From: Bacteroidota bacterium
GTDB taxonomy: Bacteria > Bacteroidota > Bacteroidia > Chitinophagales > Chitinophagaceae
Direction of reading: 5' to 3'
DNA length: 64,000 bases
Assembly (NCBI GenBank): GCA_016183765.1
Contig: JACPEA010000011.1
Span: 62,001 to 126,000, forward strand
Below are positions 8,794 through 16,152 of this stretch, piece by piece. The position numbers were made by a program, and so were the translations under genes. The notes below the pieces were generated by a model. It saw nothing but the letters and a program-made list of their open reading frames with translations. It had not been told where the DNA came from and ran no database searches. Numbering within the stretch: position 1 is the stretch's first letter; the number at the start of each line of letters is the position of its first letter.

Positions 8794-8806
8794 AACCAAC
8801 ACATAC

Positions 8807-9121
8807 ATGTTAGAGGCTTTAAAAAGTATGCTGGGCATGGGCCCGGCAACAGATTACGCAGAACTGGTAAAGAACGGGGCACAGATCATTGATGTAAGAA
8901 CCACGATAGAATTCCGCAGTGGGCATATCAAAGGATCTGTGAACATCCCGCTGGACACACTGCATCAGCAAATGTCGAAGATCAAAAAGAACCAACCTGT
9001 GATCACCTGTTGCGCTTCCGGCATGCGTAGCGGATCGGCCAAACAGATCCTGTTATCAAATGGCTATACAGAAGTATACAATGGTGGTGGATGGGCTGGT
9101 TTACAAAACAAAATCAGTTAA
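8807..9121 (+). CDS. Single-domain rhodanese
   Basis: This 104-residue protein is one rhodanese domain: QIIDVRTTIEFRSGHIKGSVNIPL in the first half and the active loop CASGMRSG with catalytic C69, preceded by a second cysteine C68. Rhodaneses carry sulfur as a cysteine persulfide and pass it to thiols. It lies 13 bases after osmC and 1 base before the next gene, so all are co-transcribed. The adjacent thioredoxin could accept or reduce the persulfide. The sulfur donor is not known. Confidence 0.9.
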   Translation: MLEALKSMLGMGPATDYAELVKNGAQIIDVRTTIEFRSGHIKGSVNIPLDTLHQQMSKIKKNQPVITCCASGMRSGSAKQILLSNGYTEVYNGGGWAGLQNKIS

Positions 9122-9122
9122 C

Positions 9123-9344
9123 ATGAAAAAAAGAATCCTTACCGGCTGGTCTGTAAGAAGGGTCCTGTACCTGGTCCTGGGCGTTATTGTAGTGGTTCAG
9201 GGCATTATGGACAGAGAATGGATCTGGCTATTGCCAGGCCTGTATTTTACCGCCATGGGTATATTTGCTTTCGGCTGTGCATCGGGCAACTGCTATGGCG
9301 GCCAGTGTTACGTGGATCCTAAAACAACTCCCAAAAAATCCTGA
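9123..9344 (+). CDS. Small membrane protein with a C-x4-C-x4-C tail
   Basis: This 73-residue protein starts at the ATG at 9123, one base after the rhodanese stop; a longer frame from 9060 lies inside rhodanese and is unlikely. It has two membrane segments (about 13-28 and 32-50), then a cysteine-rich end GCASGNCYGGQC with C52, C57 and C62. The first half resembles DUF2892-like proteins. The three cysteines may bind metal or carry sulfur at the membrane face. I do not know a characterised homologue. It ends one base before the thioredoxin start. Confidence 0.75.
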   Translation: MKKRILTGWSVRRVLYLVLGVIVVVQGIMDREWIWLLPGLYFTAMGIFAFGCASGNCYGGQCYVDPKTTPKKS

Positions 9345-9345
9345 T

Positions 9346-9645
9346 ATGGCAGCATTTACAGATATTCTGAACCAGGAGAAACTGGTATTGGTAGACTTCT
9401 TCGCTGAATGGTGCGGCCCCTGTAAAATGATGGCGCCCATCCTGAAAGACCTGAAGACCAAAGTAGGCGATGATGCCACGATCCTGAAAATGGACGTGGA
9501 CAAGAACCCTGCCCTGGCCAATCAGTTCCAGATACAGGGGGTTCCTACGCTTATCCTTTTCAAAGATGGTCAACCCGTATGGCGACAGTCCGGCGTTGTG
9601 GCGGCCAATCAGTTACAACAGGTGATCAGTCAGTATCAGTCATAA
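9346..9645 (+). CDS. Thioredoxin
   Basis: A 99-residue cytoplasmic thioredoxin with VDFFAEWCGPCKMMAP (C23 and C26) and the cis-proline loop GVPTLILFKDG near residue 65. It is the last gene of the sulfur/thiol operon, so its likely clients are the OsmC and rhodanese proteins rather than general metabolism. The start at 9346 gives the standard N-terminus; a frame extending back to 9265 lies in the previous gene. A strong terminator follows at 9670. Confidence 0.93.
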   Translation: MAAFTDILNQEKLVLVDFFAEWCGPCKMMAPILKDLKTKVGDDATILKMDVDKNPALANQFQIQGVPTLILFKDGQPVWRQSGVVAANQLQQVISQYQS

Positions 9646-9669
9646 GATTGGACAGCTAAAAAAACAGAC

Positions 9670-9699
9670 AGAAAGCGTATAAATACGCTTTCTTTTTTT
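9670..9699 (+). terminator. Rho-independent terminator of the sulfur/thiol operon
   Basis: A 10-base perfect stem (9670-9679 with 9684-9693) with a TAAA loop is followed by six T. It lies 24 bases after the thioredoxin stop. Confidence 0.85.
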
Positions 9700-9753
9700 G
9701 GATACACCCCCTATTTTGGCAAACAGGTTGTAACCCGATACAAAATCTGCCTC

Positions 9754-10116
9754 ATGCTGACCACTGCCAAACATTGTCTCAACTGCCATACACAGCTGCA
9801 TGGCCGTACCGACAAAAAATTTTGTAACGACTATTGCCGTAATACGCACCACAATACCCTGAACAGTGATGGTAACAGTTGTATGCGCAACATCAACCAC
9901 TGCCTGCGCAAGAACCGGCGTATCCTGGAAAACCTGCTGCAAAACGGGAGGCTCATCACCAGGTATTCCCGCGAATCACTGCAAAACAAAGGATTCAGTT
10001 TCCGCTATTTTACCCACCAGCAAACCAACCGGAAAGGTAACCCGGTATATTTCTGCTACGATTATGGATACCGGTTGCTGGACAAAGATCAGGTAGCGAT
10101 CGTGAGAGAATATTGA
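9754..10116 (+). CDS. Small zinc-ribbon-like protein
   Basis: This 120-residue protein begins with a probable zinc knuckle, C8-x2-C11 and C24-x3-C28 (HCLNC and FCNDYC), followed by basic helical sequence and a C-terminal segment YFCYDYGYRLLDKDQVAIV. I recognise it only as a conserved Bacteroidota hypothetical protein. A DNA, RNA or protein-binding role is possible. Its TGA stop codon is the first unit of the family A repeat that runs to the RlpA stop codon. Confidence 0.7.
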   Translation: MLTTAKHCLNCHTQLHGRTDKKFCNDYCRNTHHNTLNSDGNSCMRNINHCLRKNRRILENLLQNGRLITRYSRESLQNKGFSFRYFTHQQTNRKGNPVYFCYDYGYRLLDKDQVAIVREY

Positions 10117-10254
10117 ACAGAAGAGCAAGGAACAGATGAATGTTGATATATTTTCGAACCAACTTTCGATACAACAATCAACACACACACATCATCATTC
10201 AAAATCCATCTGTTCCTTGCTCATCTGTTCCTTGTTCATCGATTCATCTGTTCA
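10114..10254. repeat. Family A repeat element joining two convergent stop codons
   Basis: The element starts with the TGA of the zinc-ribbon gene and ends with the TGA of rlpA on the other strand; both ends read TATTGAACAGA. In between, units of 7 or 8 bases starting GA (GAACAGAT, GAGCAAG, GAATGTT, GAACAAG) follow in both orientations. The arms are imperfect, so it folds as a long irregular hairpin. It probably ends transcription from both sides. Confidence 0.65.
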
Positions 10255-10632
10255 ATACCTGATCTTCACTTTCACCACTCCCGCATTCTCCATATCTATT
10301 TTGCGGGCAGCGGCACGGGTAAGATCGATAATGCGGCCCGGAATAAAAGGTCCCCGATCGTTGATACGCACTTTGACAGATCTTCCATTGGAAAGATTGG
10401 TGACTTTTACTTTGGTTCCGAAAGGAAGAGTTTTATGTGCCGCAGTGAGTTTAGAAGAATGGTAGATCTCTCCATTGGCCGTTTTACGTCCATTGTATTT
10501 TTCCGAATAAAAAGAAGCCATCCCGGTTTCTGTTCCGCTTACCTCACGCGAAGAGGCCGGTGCATGTTTCCGATGACAGGAAGTTGCCAGTAATACAAAG
10601 GCTAACAAAACCGGTAACAGTTGTTTTATCAT
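10252..10632 (-). CDS. rlpA: RlpA-family septal/cell-wall lipoprotein
   Basis: This 126-residue lipoprotein has the lipobox LATSC (C19) and then a double-psi beta-barrel: [41 protein letters not shown], and [10 protein letters not shown]. RlpA proteins cleave or bind denuded glycan strands, often at the division site; the catalytic Asp is in NDRGPF. It lacks the SPOR domain of E. coli RlpA, as many Bacteroidota members do. It is a lone gene on the minus strand. Lytic activity is inferred from the family. Confidence 0.88.
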   Translation of the reverse strand: MIKQLLPVLLAFVLLATSCHRKHAPASSREVSGTETGMASFYSEKYNGRKTANGEIYHSSKLTAAHKTLPFGTKVKVTNLSNGRSVKVRINDRGPFIPGRIIDLTRAAARKIDMENAGVVKVKIRY

Positions 10633-10717
10633 GGTACAAAGCTATCCAGCACTACTCCGGAAGAAAAACATTTATTATCAACAAAGCGTTGGTTTTGTTA
10701 ATAACAAACCATAAAAA

Positions 10718-10744
10718 AGCCGCTGACCAGGCTGATCAGCGGCT
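10718..10744 (-). terminator. Terminator of gcvT
   Basis: A 9-base GC-rich stem (10718-10726 with 10736-10744) is followed on the minus strand by six T. It lies 21 bases past the gcvT stop codon. Confidence 0.8.
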
Positions 10745-10765
10745 GAAATATCATTCCATCAATGC

Positions 10766-11851
10766 CTATGCAAAAGGTGTTTTCACCACTTTCGCCCGCA
10801 CCGGTGTATTGCGGATATCGATGAAGATCTCGCTGTCCAGCGCAGCATGTGATACAGATACATAACCCATACCGATGCCCTTGTTCAGCGAAGGCGCCTG
10901 GGTACCGCTGGTGACTTTACCAATGGTATTTCCGGCGGCATCTTTGATCAGGTAATCGTGGCGGGGAATACCGCGGTCGATCATTTCAAAACCCACCAGT
11001 TTACGGGTAACACCGGCGGCTTTCTGCTGTTGCAGGATCTCTTTGGCTGTAAAATCTTTGGTGAACTTGGTGATCCATCCCAGGCCTGCTTCCAGCGGCG
11101 ATGTGGTATCGTCAATATCATTACCGTACAAACAGTAACCCATTTCCAGTCGCAGTGTATCACGAGCGCCCAGTCCGATCGGCTTCAGTCCCTGCGGGGT
11201 GCCAATCTCAAAAATGGCATCCCAGATCTTATCGGCAGCGCCGTCTTTGTCTTCAAAATAGATCTCTATCCCACCTGCGCCGGTATACCCGGTTGCGCTG
11301 ACCAGCACATTATCCACTCCTGCAAATTTCCCTTTGGTGAACGTGTAGTACTTCAGGTTCATGATATCGGTATCCACCAGCGGTTGCAGGATCTTGGTGG
11401 CATTGGGCCCCTGGATGGCCAGCAGACAGGTTTTATCGCTGATATTGTGCATTTCCACACCCCTGGTATTGTATTTGCTGATCCAGTTCCAGTCTTTCTC
11501 AATATTGGAAGCGTTCACAACGATCATATACACTTTATTGTATTCGATGCAGTATACGATCAGGTCGTCCACAATGCCGCCTTGCTCATTGGGTAAACAG
11601 CCGTATTGCGCCTGTCCGTCAGTGATCTTGGATACATCGTTGGAAGTAACCCGCTGGATCAGGTCCAATGCATGTTCGCCCTTCAGGATAAACTCACCCA
11701 TATGGCTCACATCGAATACTCCGGCATTATTGCGAACGGCCGCGTGTTCATCGTTAATGCCGCTATAACTGATGGGCATATTGTACCCTGCAAATTCCGC
11801 CATTTTGGCGCCGAAGGCAATATGTTTCTGGGTAAACGGGGTCAACTTCAT
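10766..11851 (-). CDS. gcvT: Aminomethyltransferase, glycine cleavage T protein
   Basis: At 361 residues this is a full-length GcvT. It opens with [27 protein letters not shown] and holds the conserved [36 protein letters not shown] and [18 protein letters not shown] segments. With tetrahydrofolate it releases ammonia from the aminomethyl-lipoyl group on GcvH and makes 5,10-methylene-THF. GcvH is encoded separately at 28657; GcvP is not in the window. It is a single gene with a TATTTTTG promoter 26 bases before the start and a strong terminator. Confidence 0.96.
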   Translation of the reverse strand: MKLTPFTQKHIAFGAKMAEFAGYNMPISYSGINDEHAAVRNNAGVFDVSHMGEFILKGEHALDLIQRVTSNDVSKITDGQAQYGCLPNEQGGIVDDLIVYCIEYNKVYMIVVNASNIEKDWNWISKYNTRGVEMHNISDKTCLLAIQGPNATKILQPLVDTDIMNLKYYTFTKGKFAGVDNVLVSATGYTGAGGIEIYFEDKDGAADKIWDAIFEIGTPQGLKPIGLGARDTLRLEMGYCLYGNDIDDTTSPLEAGLGWITKFTKDFTAKEILQQQKAAGVTRKLVGFEMIDRGIPRHDYLIKDAAGNTIGKVTSGTQAPSLNKGIGMGYVSVSHAALDSEIFIDIRNTPVRAKVVKTPFA

Positions 11852-11876
11852 GGTGTTTCTGGATTGGTAAACGCCG

Positions 11877-11884
11877 CAAAAATA
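11877..11884 (-). promoter_or_regulatory. Promoter -7 element of gcvT
   Basis: The minus strand reads TATTTTTG, matching TAnnTTTG, with a predicted transcript start about 20 bases before the ATG. Confidence 0.5.
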
Positions 11885-11954
11885 GGTGAAGCACCCCTGC
11901 CGAAAAAATAAAAAGCAGCAACGGGGTCACTGCTTTATGCATCTGTCAAATCCG

Positions 11955-12434
11955 TCAATGATCATAGGTGATGAGGCGTTTGATCTTCCAGCCCTCACTG
12001 GTCTTTTTCCACACATGCAGGAACTTGAAGGTTCCCCGCACCATTTTACCCTCTTCCCTATGACTAAACGTATGCGAGCCGGTCTGAATGGCCCCGAACG
12101 CTTTGATGGGGTATACTTCCATGCTGCCTTTTACCAGTTCCCGGGTCAGAATGTACTCTTTGGCAAACAGCTCTTTGAACGAAGCCATTGTTTCCTCATA
12201 AGTTCTGAACCCGGCATTATCCTGGTATACTTCCAGGCTGGTCGAGAAGTATTTTTTCATGCCTTCCAGGTCACGCGTATTGAACGCCCTGAAAAGCAGG
12301 CTGTCCATCGTAAACAGTTCCCGGTAAAGAGGGCCTGCATGGGCATCCCGTTCATGCGACTGTGCAGCACCCCTGGCTACCAGCGAAAAAAGAAGGAAAC
12401 AGACCAGTAAGACCCGGTTGAGCGAGGTAGGCAT
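11955..12434 (-). CDS. Secreted NTF2-like protein (DUF4440/SnoaL type)
   Basis: The 159-residue product has a signal peptide ending near residue 25 (ARGAAQ), so it should be periplasmic. The rest matches the NTF2-like, DUF4440-type cone: MDSLLFRAFNTRDLEGMKKYFSTSLEVYQD near the start and FKFLHVWKKTSEGWKIKRLITYDH at the end. The fold is used by many small enzymes and binding proteins, and function cannot be read from sequence. It is a lone gene between gcvT and the PspC gene. Confidence 0.75.
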   Translation of the reverse strand: MPTSLNRVLLVCFLLFSLVARGAAQSHERDAHAGPLYRELFTMDSLLFRAFNTRDLEGMKKYFSTSLEVYQDNAGFRTYEETMASFKELFAKEYILTRELVKGSMEVYPIKAFGAIQTGSHTFSHREEGKMVRGTFKFLHVWKKTSEGWKIKRLITYDH

Positions 12435-12479
12435 AGGAATGGATATCGTGAGAAATGAAACGATCGTCCGAAGTAAGGG

Positions 12480-12513
12480 AAGAACCCCATCCTGTGATCA
12501 AGACAGGGTTCTT
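12480..12513 (-). terminator. Hairpin after the PspC-domain gene
   Basis: Outer arms AAGAACC/GGTTCTT and inner arms CCTGT/ACAGG make a stable hairpin 22 bases past the stop codon of the PspC gene. The T tract is poor, so its use as a terminator is uncertain. Confidence 0.45.
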
Positions 12514-12534
12514 GGATCCCAACTTCAACCGAGT

Positions 12535-14742
12535 TTATAAGGTCATCTGCATGATTGCCAGTCTTGACAGCTCAGCAACTGTGGGCTGTTGTTCACCGTT
12601 TTCCGGTGCTTTCGGGGCATCGGGTACTTTCGGTGCATTGGGCGCTGTAATCGTAGCCGCGGTTTTCTGGTAACGATAACGGGTAGTATCTACCGGTTTA
12701 TCCAGCTCCTTTTTCAGCTCCTCTGCTTCTTTCTGCTTTTTCTCATATTCCTTTTTCAGTTCTTCCTTGCTTTTTTTATAATTCTCTACTGCATCTGCAT
12801 CGCTGTTCTCATCGTTATTATTCTCTTTCTTATCTACCCGCTCCAGTCCACCGGGTGTCATCACATATTCCACATCGGAACTCCACCAGTAGTCGTTGTT
12901 CCAGTCCTCATCAAAGTCCCAGTCGTTACGACCTGAATTGATACGGAATGAGTGCAGCCTGCGCGATACGGATTCTTTGATCACGATGCGTTTACCAACA
13001 GGAACCTGCAGGTTCACGGTCACACTCTGGTTACGGAAACGGGTGCCGCGCTGTAAGGAAAATCCGCGGTCCAGGTAGATCAGGCTATCTTGCTGGTTGA
13101 TCCCGTAGCTGATCTCTTTTACATTACGCAGGGCTGAACCTTCATCCGGACCATTGCTGTATTTATAGGAACCAATATGGAACAGGGAATCATTGCTTTT
13201 AACGATGCGTAAGCGTACGTTATTCAGGAACAGGCTGTCATCACTCATACTCAGGATACCATCCATCCTGAACCAGCGACCATATACCTTCACCTTACTT
13301 TCCGGTACGTTCACTATCAGTTTTCCTGTGCTGGGCTGTGCAATGGTATAATCCTGTTTATCCCGTGCCCTTGCGTCAAAATTGCGTGCAATGGAAGCTG
13401 CCAGTAAACCACCACATACCAGGCCTATGAACCAGAGCCCACCGAAAGTGAATCCAAGGTATTTGTTACCTGATCTTACACCCATGATCCGGCGGATGAT
13501 CCAGGTAATAAAGGCTACCACCGGCACACCCAGGAATAACAGGAGTGTAGACCAGGCCAGGAAATTCTGCCAAAAACCTTCCAGGAAGAAATTCTTTAAG
13601 GGAAAAACACCTACTCCTGCTACCATAATGGCCAGTAAAGCCACCAGTAAAGCAAAAGCAATGATACCGGCGATAAAGAGGAAAAAGGCTTTGAACAGGA
13701 TACCGATGGCACGGCCCAGGCGGCTTCCGCCCCTTTTAATGGCAGAACCCGCTTCCGTCCCAAACTGCTGACCTGTCTGTCCGATGGTGCTGCCCACTTC
13801 CTGGCTAAAATCCCTGGCTTTGCTTTTAAATTCACCACCCCATTTCTCGGCGCGTGATTTAAACCCCTCCAGGTCTTCCTGGATCGTGTTCTTGATCGTA
13901 TTCAGATCTACTTTTTCGCCACGCATCTCCAGTTTCTCGGAAGCGCTTTTGGCTTCGGGGATCACGGCCCACAATACAGCATATACGATGAACAGGGTAC
14001 CGCCGAATGATCCGAAAATAATGCTGGGGAAGGGATCCACATCAAACCAGAATATACCCCTGAAAATAGAATTGATGATACCCAGTACCAGCGGCAGGGC
14101 AAAGATCAGACGGGGTATCCACACCGCGATATCGAAATAAGAAGCGATACCGCTGGCCACACCCGCCACTACTTTCTCTTCCGGGTTACGGTACAGGCGT
14201 TTGGTAGATGTGGTGTGCACCAATGCCTTTGATGGCAGGATGATCCACAATAAGATATATAAAAGGATACCGGTTCCGGCGCCAAAACTGATCAGGGCAA
14301 ATACCAGGCGAACAATGGTAGGGTCTACCCGTAAATAAGTAGCCAGTCCACCGCAGACACCACCCAGTATCTTATCGTTCTCGTCGCGATATAAACGGCC
14401 ACGGGGCGATTCGCTATCAGCAGAATGCTGCTGGCTCCTGCTTTCTTCTCCACCCAGTTGGGATTTTACTTTGCCTTCTTCGCCTTCAAAATCTTCGGGG
14501 CGGCCCATGCTTTCGATGATCTGGTTCACATCTGCTTCTGTAATGCAGGTGCTCCCTTTTTTCAGGCTTTCGCCAAACAGTTCGGCAATACGGCCCTCAA
14601 TATCGTTGATGATCTCATCACGTCCCTCCTCATCTGCAAAGAACCTGCGCAAACTTTCCACATACTGCTTCAGCATGTCGTAGGCAGCCTCCTCAATGGG
14701 GATCACCCTGCCCTGAAAGTTTATATTGATTACCTTTTTCAT
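12535..14742 (-). CDS. Large membrane protein with two PspC domains
   Basis: This 735-residue protein starts with a cytoplasmic region (1-110) carrying a helical motif like other PspC-linked proteins. It then has two PspC domains at about 114-172 and 181-270, a linker of about 80 residues, and two more hydrophobic clusters (about 345-440). A beta-rich region follows near 470-620 (DUF-like adhesin-type strands), then a charged coiled coil (about 655-690). E. coli PspC is an inner membrane part of the phage-shock response to envelope stress. Here it is the last gene after padR and a small gene, a layout common in Bacteroidota. The role in envelope stress is inferred. Confidence 0.88.
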   Translation of the reverse strand: MKKVININFQGRVIPIEEAAYDMLKQYVESLRRFFADEEGRDEIINDIEGRIAELFGESLKKGSTCITEADVNQIIESMGRPEDFEGEEGKVKSQLGGEESRSQQHSADSESPRGRLYRDENDKILGGVCGGLATYLRVDPTIVRLVFALISFGAGTGILLYILLWIILPSKALVHTTSTKRLYRNPEEKVVAGVASGIASYFDIAVWIPRLIFALPLVLGIINSIFRGIFWFDVDPFPSIIFGSFGGTLFIVYAVLWAVIPEAKSASEKLEMRGEKVDLNTIKNTIQEDLEGFKSRAEKWGGEFKSKARDFSQEVGSTIGQTGQQFGTEAGSAIKRGGSRLGRAIGILFKAFFLFIAGIIAFALLVALLAIMVAGVGVFPLKNFFLEGFWQNFLAWSTLLLFLGVPVVAFITWIIRRIMGVRSGNKYLGFTFGGLWFIGLVCGGLLAASIARNFDARARDKQDYTIAQPSTGKLIVNVPESKVKVYGRWFRMDGILSMSDDSLFLNNVRLRIVKSNDSLFHIGSYKYSNGPDEGSALRNVKEISYGINQQDSLIYLDRGFSLQRGTRFRNQSVTVNLQVPVGKRIVIKESVSRRLHSFRINSGRNDWDFDEDWNNDYWWSSDVEYVMTPGGLERVDKKENNNDENSDADAVENYKKSKEELKKEYEKKQKEAEELKKELDKPVDTTRYRYQKTAATITAPNAPKVPDAPKAPENGEQQPTVAELSRLAIMQMTL

Positions 14743-14764
14743 GTCAGTTCAATTTTATGGTTGG

Positions 14765-15130
14765 TTAAGGTTGGGATTGGATTTCTTCGGATGGTTTGTT
14801 TTCTGCAGGTTGAGTCAGGGCATGAACAGCATCCGCCAATTCCTGCCAGGTTCTTTCCAGTTCTCCATAGAATTCGAGGCCTTTATCGGTCATCACGAAA
14901 TATTTACGGGGTGGTCCGCTATTGCTTTCTACCCAGCGGTAGGTAAGCAGTCCTGCATTCTTTAATCGCGTAAGCAAAGGATAGAGAGTTCCCTCCAGGA
15001 TGTGGAGGTTAGCTGCTTTCATCCGCTCAACCAGGTCCGAAGGATACACTTCCCCCTGGCGTATGATGGATAAAATACAAAACTCCAATACACCCTTTCG
15101 CATCTGACTTTGTGTGTTCTGAATGTCCAT
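14765..15130 (-). CDS. PadR-family transcriptional repressor
   Basis: The 121-residue protein has the PadR winged helix: MRKGVLEFCILSIIRQGEVYPSDLVERMK, ILEGTLYPLLTRLKNAGLLTYRWVESNSGPPRKYFVMTDKG, then a C-terminal dimer helix. PadR proteins repress their own promoter and release DNA when a ligand or stress signal binds. It lies between a small gene and the PspC gene, all on minus, 22 bases before the latter. A PadR-like palindrome sits over the promoter at 15501-15523, so self-control of the whole unit is likely. Confidence 0.92.
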   Translation of the reverse strand: MDIQNTQSQMRKGVLEFCILSIIRQGEVYPSDLVERMKAANLHILEGTLYPLLTRLKNAGLLTYRWVESNSGPPRKYFVMTDKGLEFYGELERTWQELADAVHALTQPAENKPSEEIQSQP

Positions 15131-15201
15131 AACCGGAGTTTTTGTCCTGCCGCCTTACTGATTAAATTGGCAGGCATTGTGATTGAATGATGCCGTTGCT
15201 G

Positions 15202-15396
15202 TTAATATGCCAAATGTCTTCTGACAATCCTTGTCCTGCGACTGCGTTCCATGTTCCAGAGATCCACCACGCCAAAAGCGGGTTTCTGGTTTACCTGGGC
15301 AACATTTGTGGCTACTGTCTCTTTCACTTCTTTCACTAAGTTATTCAACTGGTTTTCGCCCAGTGCCTGAAAGAAGAAATTGTTTTGCGTTTTCAT
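15202..15396 (-). CDS. Small conserved protein leading the PadR-PspC unit
   Basis: This 64-residue protein has no signal peptide or membrane segment. It is helical in the middle (NQLNNLVKEVKETVATNV) and ends in a basic, Trp-bearing patch, VDLWNMERSRRTRIVRRHL. I believe similar small proteins occur in related genomes before padR genes, but I do not know a function. It is the first gene after the palindrome-controlled promoter and 71 bases before padR. It may be a stress effector, or it may tune PadR. Confidence 0.65.
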   Translation of the reverse strand: MKTQNNFFFQALGENQLNNLVKEVKETVATNVAQVNQKPAFGVVDLWNMERSRRTRIVRRHLAY

Positions 15397-15481
15397 GATC
15401 TCTTTATTTTAAATGTTTTCTGTTTTTTCATTGTTGGGAAGATCCGGCTCTCATGTTACTGGTTCATTCCCTTTGACAACA

Positions 15482-15523
15482 CAAAGATGTGCATTTATTT
15501 GGTACTATGCAACACATAGTACC
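15482..15523 (-). promoter_or_regulatory. Promoter of the PadR-PspC unit with a PadR-type operator
   Basis: On the minus strand a -33 TTG (plus 15510-15512) is followed after 20 bases by CATCTTTG (15482-15489), one base off TAnnTTTG. A perfect 9-base inverted repeat, GGTACTATG/CATAGTACC, spans 15501-15523 with a 5-base loop that contains the -33 TTG. A bound repressor would block the promoter directly. The shape (ATG..CAT arms) fits known PadR sites. About 80 bases separate it from the small gene. Confidence 0.65.
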
Positions 15524-15684
15524 AGTTTTTTTAAGGTAATAGGTAGCGGACAATAACTGGTTTACTATAAATAATTGATAATCAATTATTTATGATTATT
15601 TGAGTATTCTCTTAAATGTTAAACGGCTATATTTCTTGACAAACGGTTTTTAGCGTACAACCTGGAGAGATCAGAAAAATATAT

Positions 15685-15700
15685 ATCGTATTTGTACGAT
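15685..15700 (+). promoter_or_regulatory. ArsR-type operator 1
   Basis: Inverted repeat ATCGTA-TTTG-TACGAT. Read on the other strand it matches operator 2 at 15 of 16 positions. It lies 67 bases before arsR. Confidence 0.7.
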
Positions 15701-15727
15701 TAATAAAGAAATCTCTTTTACTTTGTA

Positions 15728-15747
15728 TTATCGTACAAAAACGATAA
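15728..15747 (+). promoter_or_regulatory. ArsR-type operator 2, over the transcript start
   Basis: Perfect arms TTATCGT and ACGATAA with a 6-base centre end 4 bases before the arsR ATG. A TACTTTG promoter-like motif (about 15718-15725) lies between the two operators, so two ArsR dimers would cover both sides of the promoter. Confidence 0.7.
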
Positions 15748-15751
15748 ACCA

Positions 15752-16087
15752 ATGGCATCAGCAAAAACAGAGGTATTTACCCAGGAAGAGCAGGATCTGG
15801 CCAGTTTTGCGAAAGTATTATCGCACCCGGCACGGATAGCCATATTAAAGATACTGGCAGCACAGAACGCCTGTATCTGTGGACAGATCGTAGAAGTGTT
15901 GCCCCTGGCGCAATCCACCGTATCGCAACATTTAAAGGAATTAAAGAATGCAGGACTGATCAAAGGAACCATCGAAGGTCCCAAAAGCTGTTACTGCATC
16001 AACCGCGAAGCATTTGAAAAATTAAACCAGGAATTCAACTCACTTTTTCAGACACTACAAACAGAGATCGCCGGTAACTGTTGCTGA
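15752..16087 (+). CDS. arsR: ArsR-family metalloregulatory repressor
   Basis: The 111-residue protein has the ArsR winged helix: LASFAKVLSHPARIAILKILA, then NACICGQIVEVLPLAQSTVSQHLKELKNAGLIKG. A C-I-C pair sits in ACICGQIV before the recognition helix, and further cysteines at SCYC and the final NCC could complete an arsenite site. Binding of arsenite lowers DNA affinity and opens the operon. It is the first gene of arsR-arsM-arsC and has two matching operators right upstream. Identification as an arsenic sensor rests on both the cysteines and the neighbours. Confidence 0.92.
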   Translation: MASAKTEVFTQEEQDLASFAKVLSHPARIAILKILAAQNACICGQIVEVLPLAQSTVSQHLKELKNAGLIKGTIEGPKSCYCINREAFEKLNQEFNSLFQTLQTEIAGNCC

Positions 16088-16152
16088 CACGCTCATGCTA
16101 CTGTCGTCGCTTCCCTCCAAAGGCATTTTATAAAATCTTAAATATAACATAT

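Noticed and set aside
10958-11596. 212-codon plus-strand frame inside gcvT
   Set aside because: It is antisense to strongly conserved GcvT sequence.
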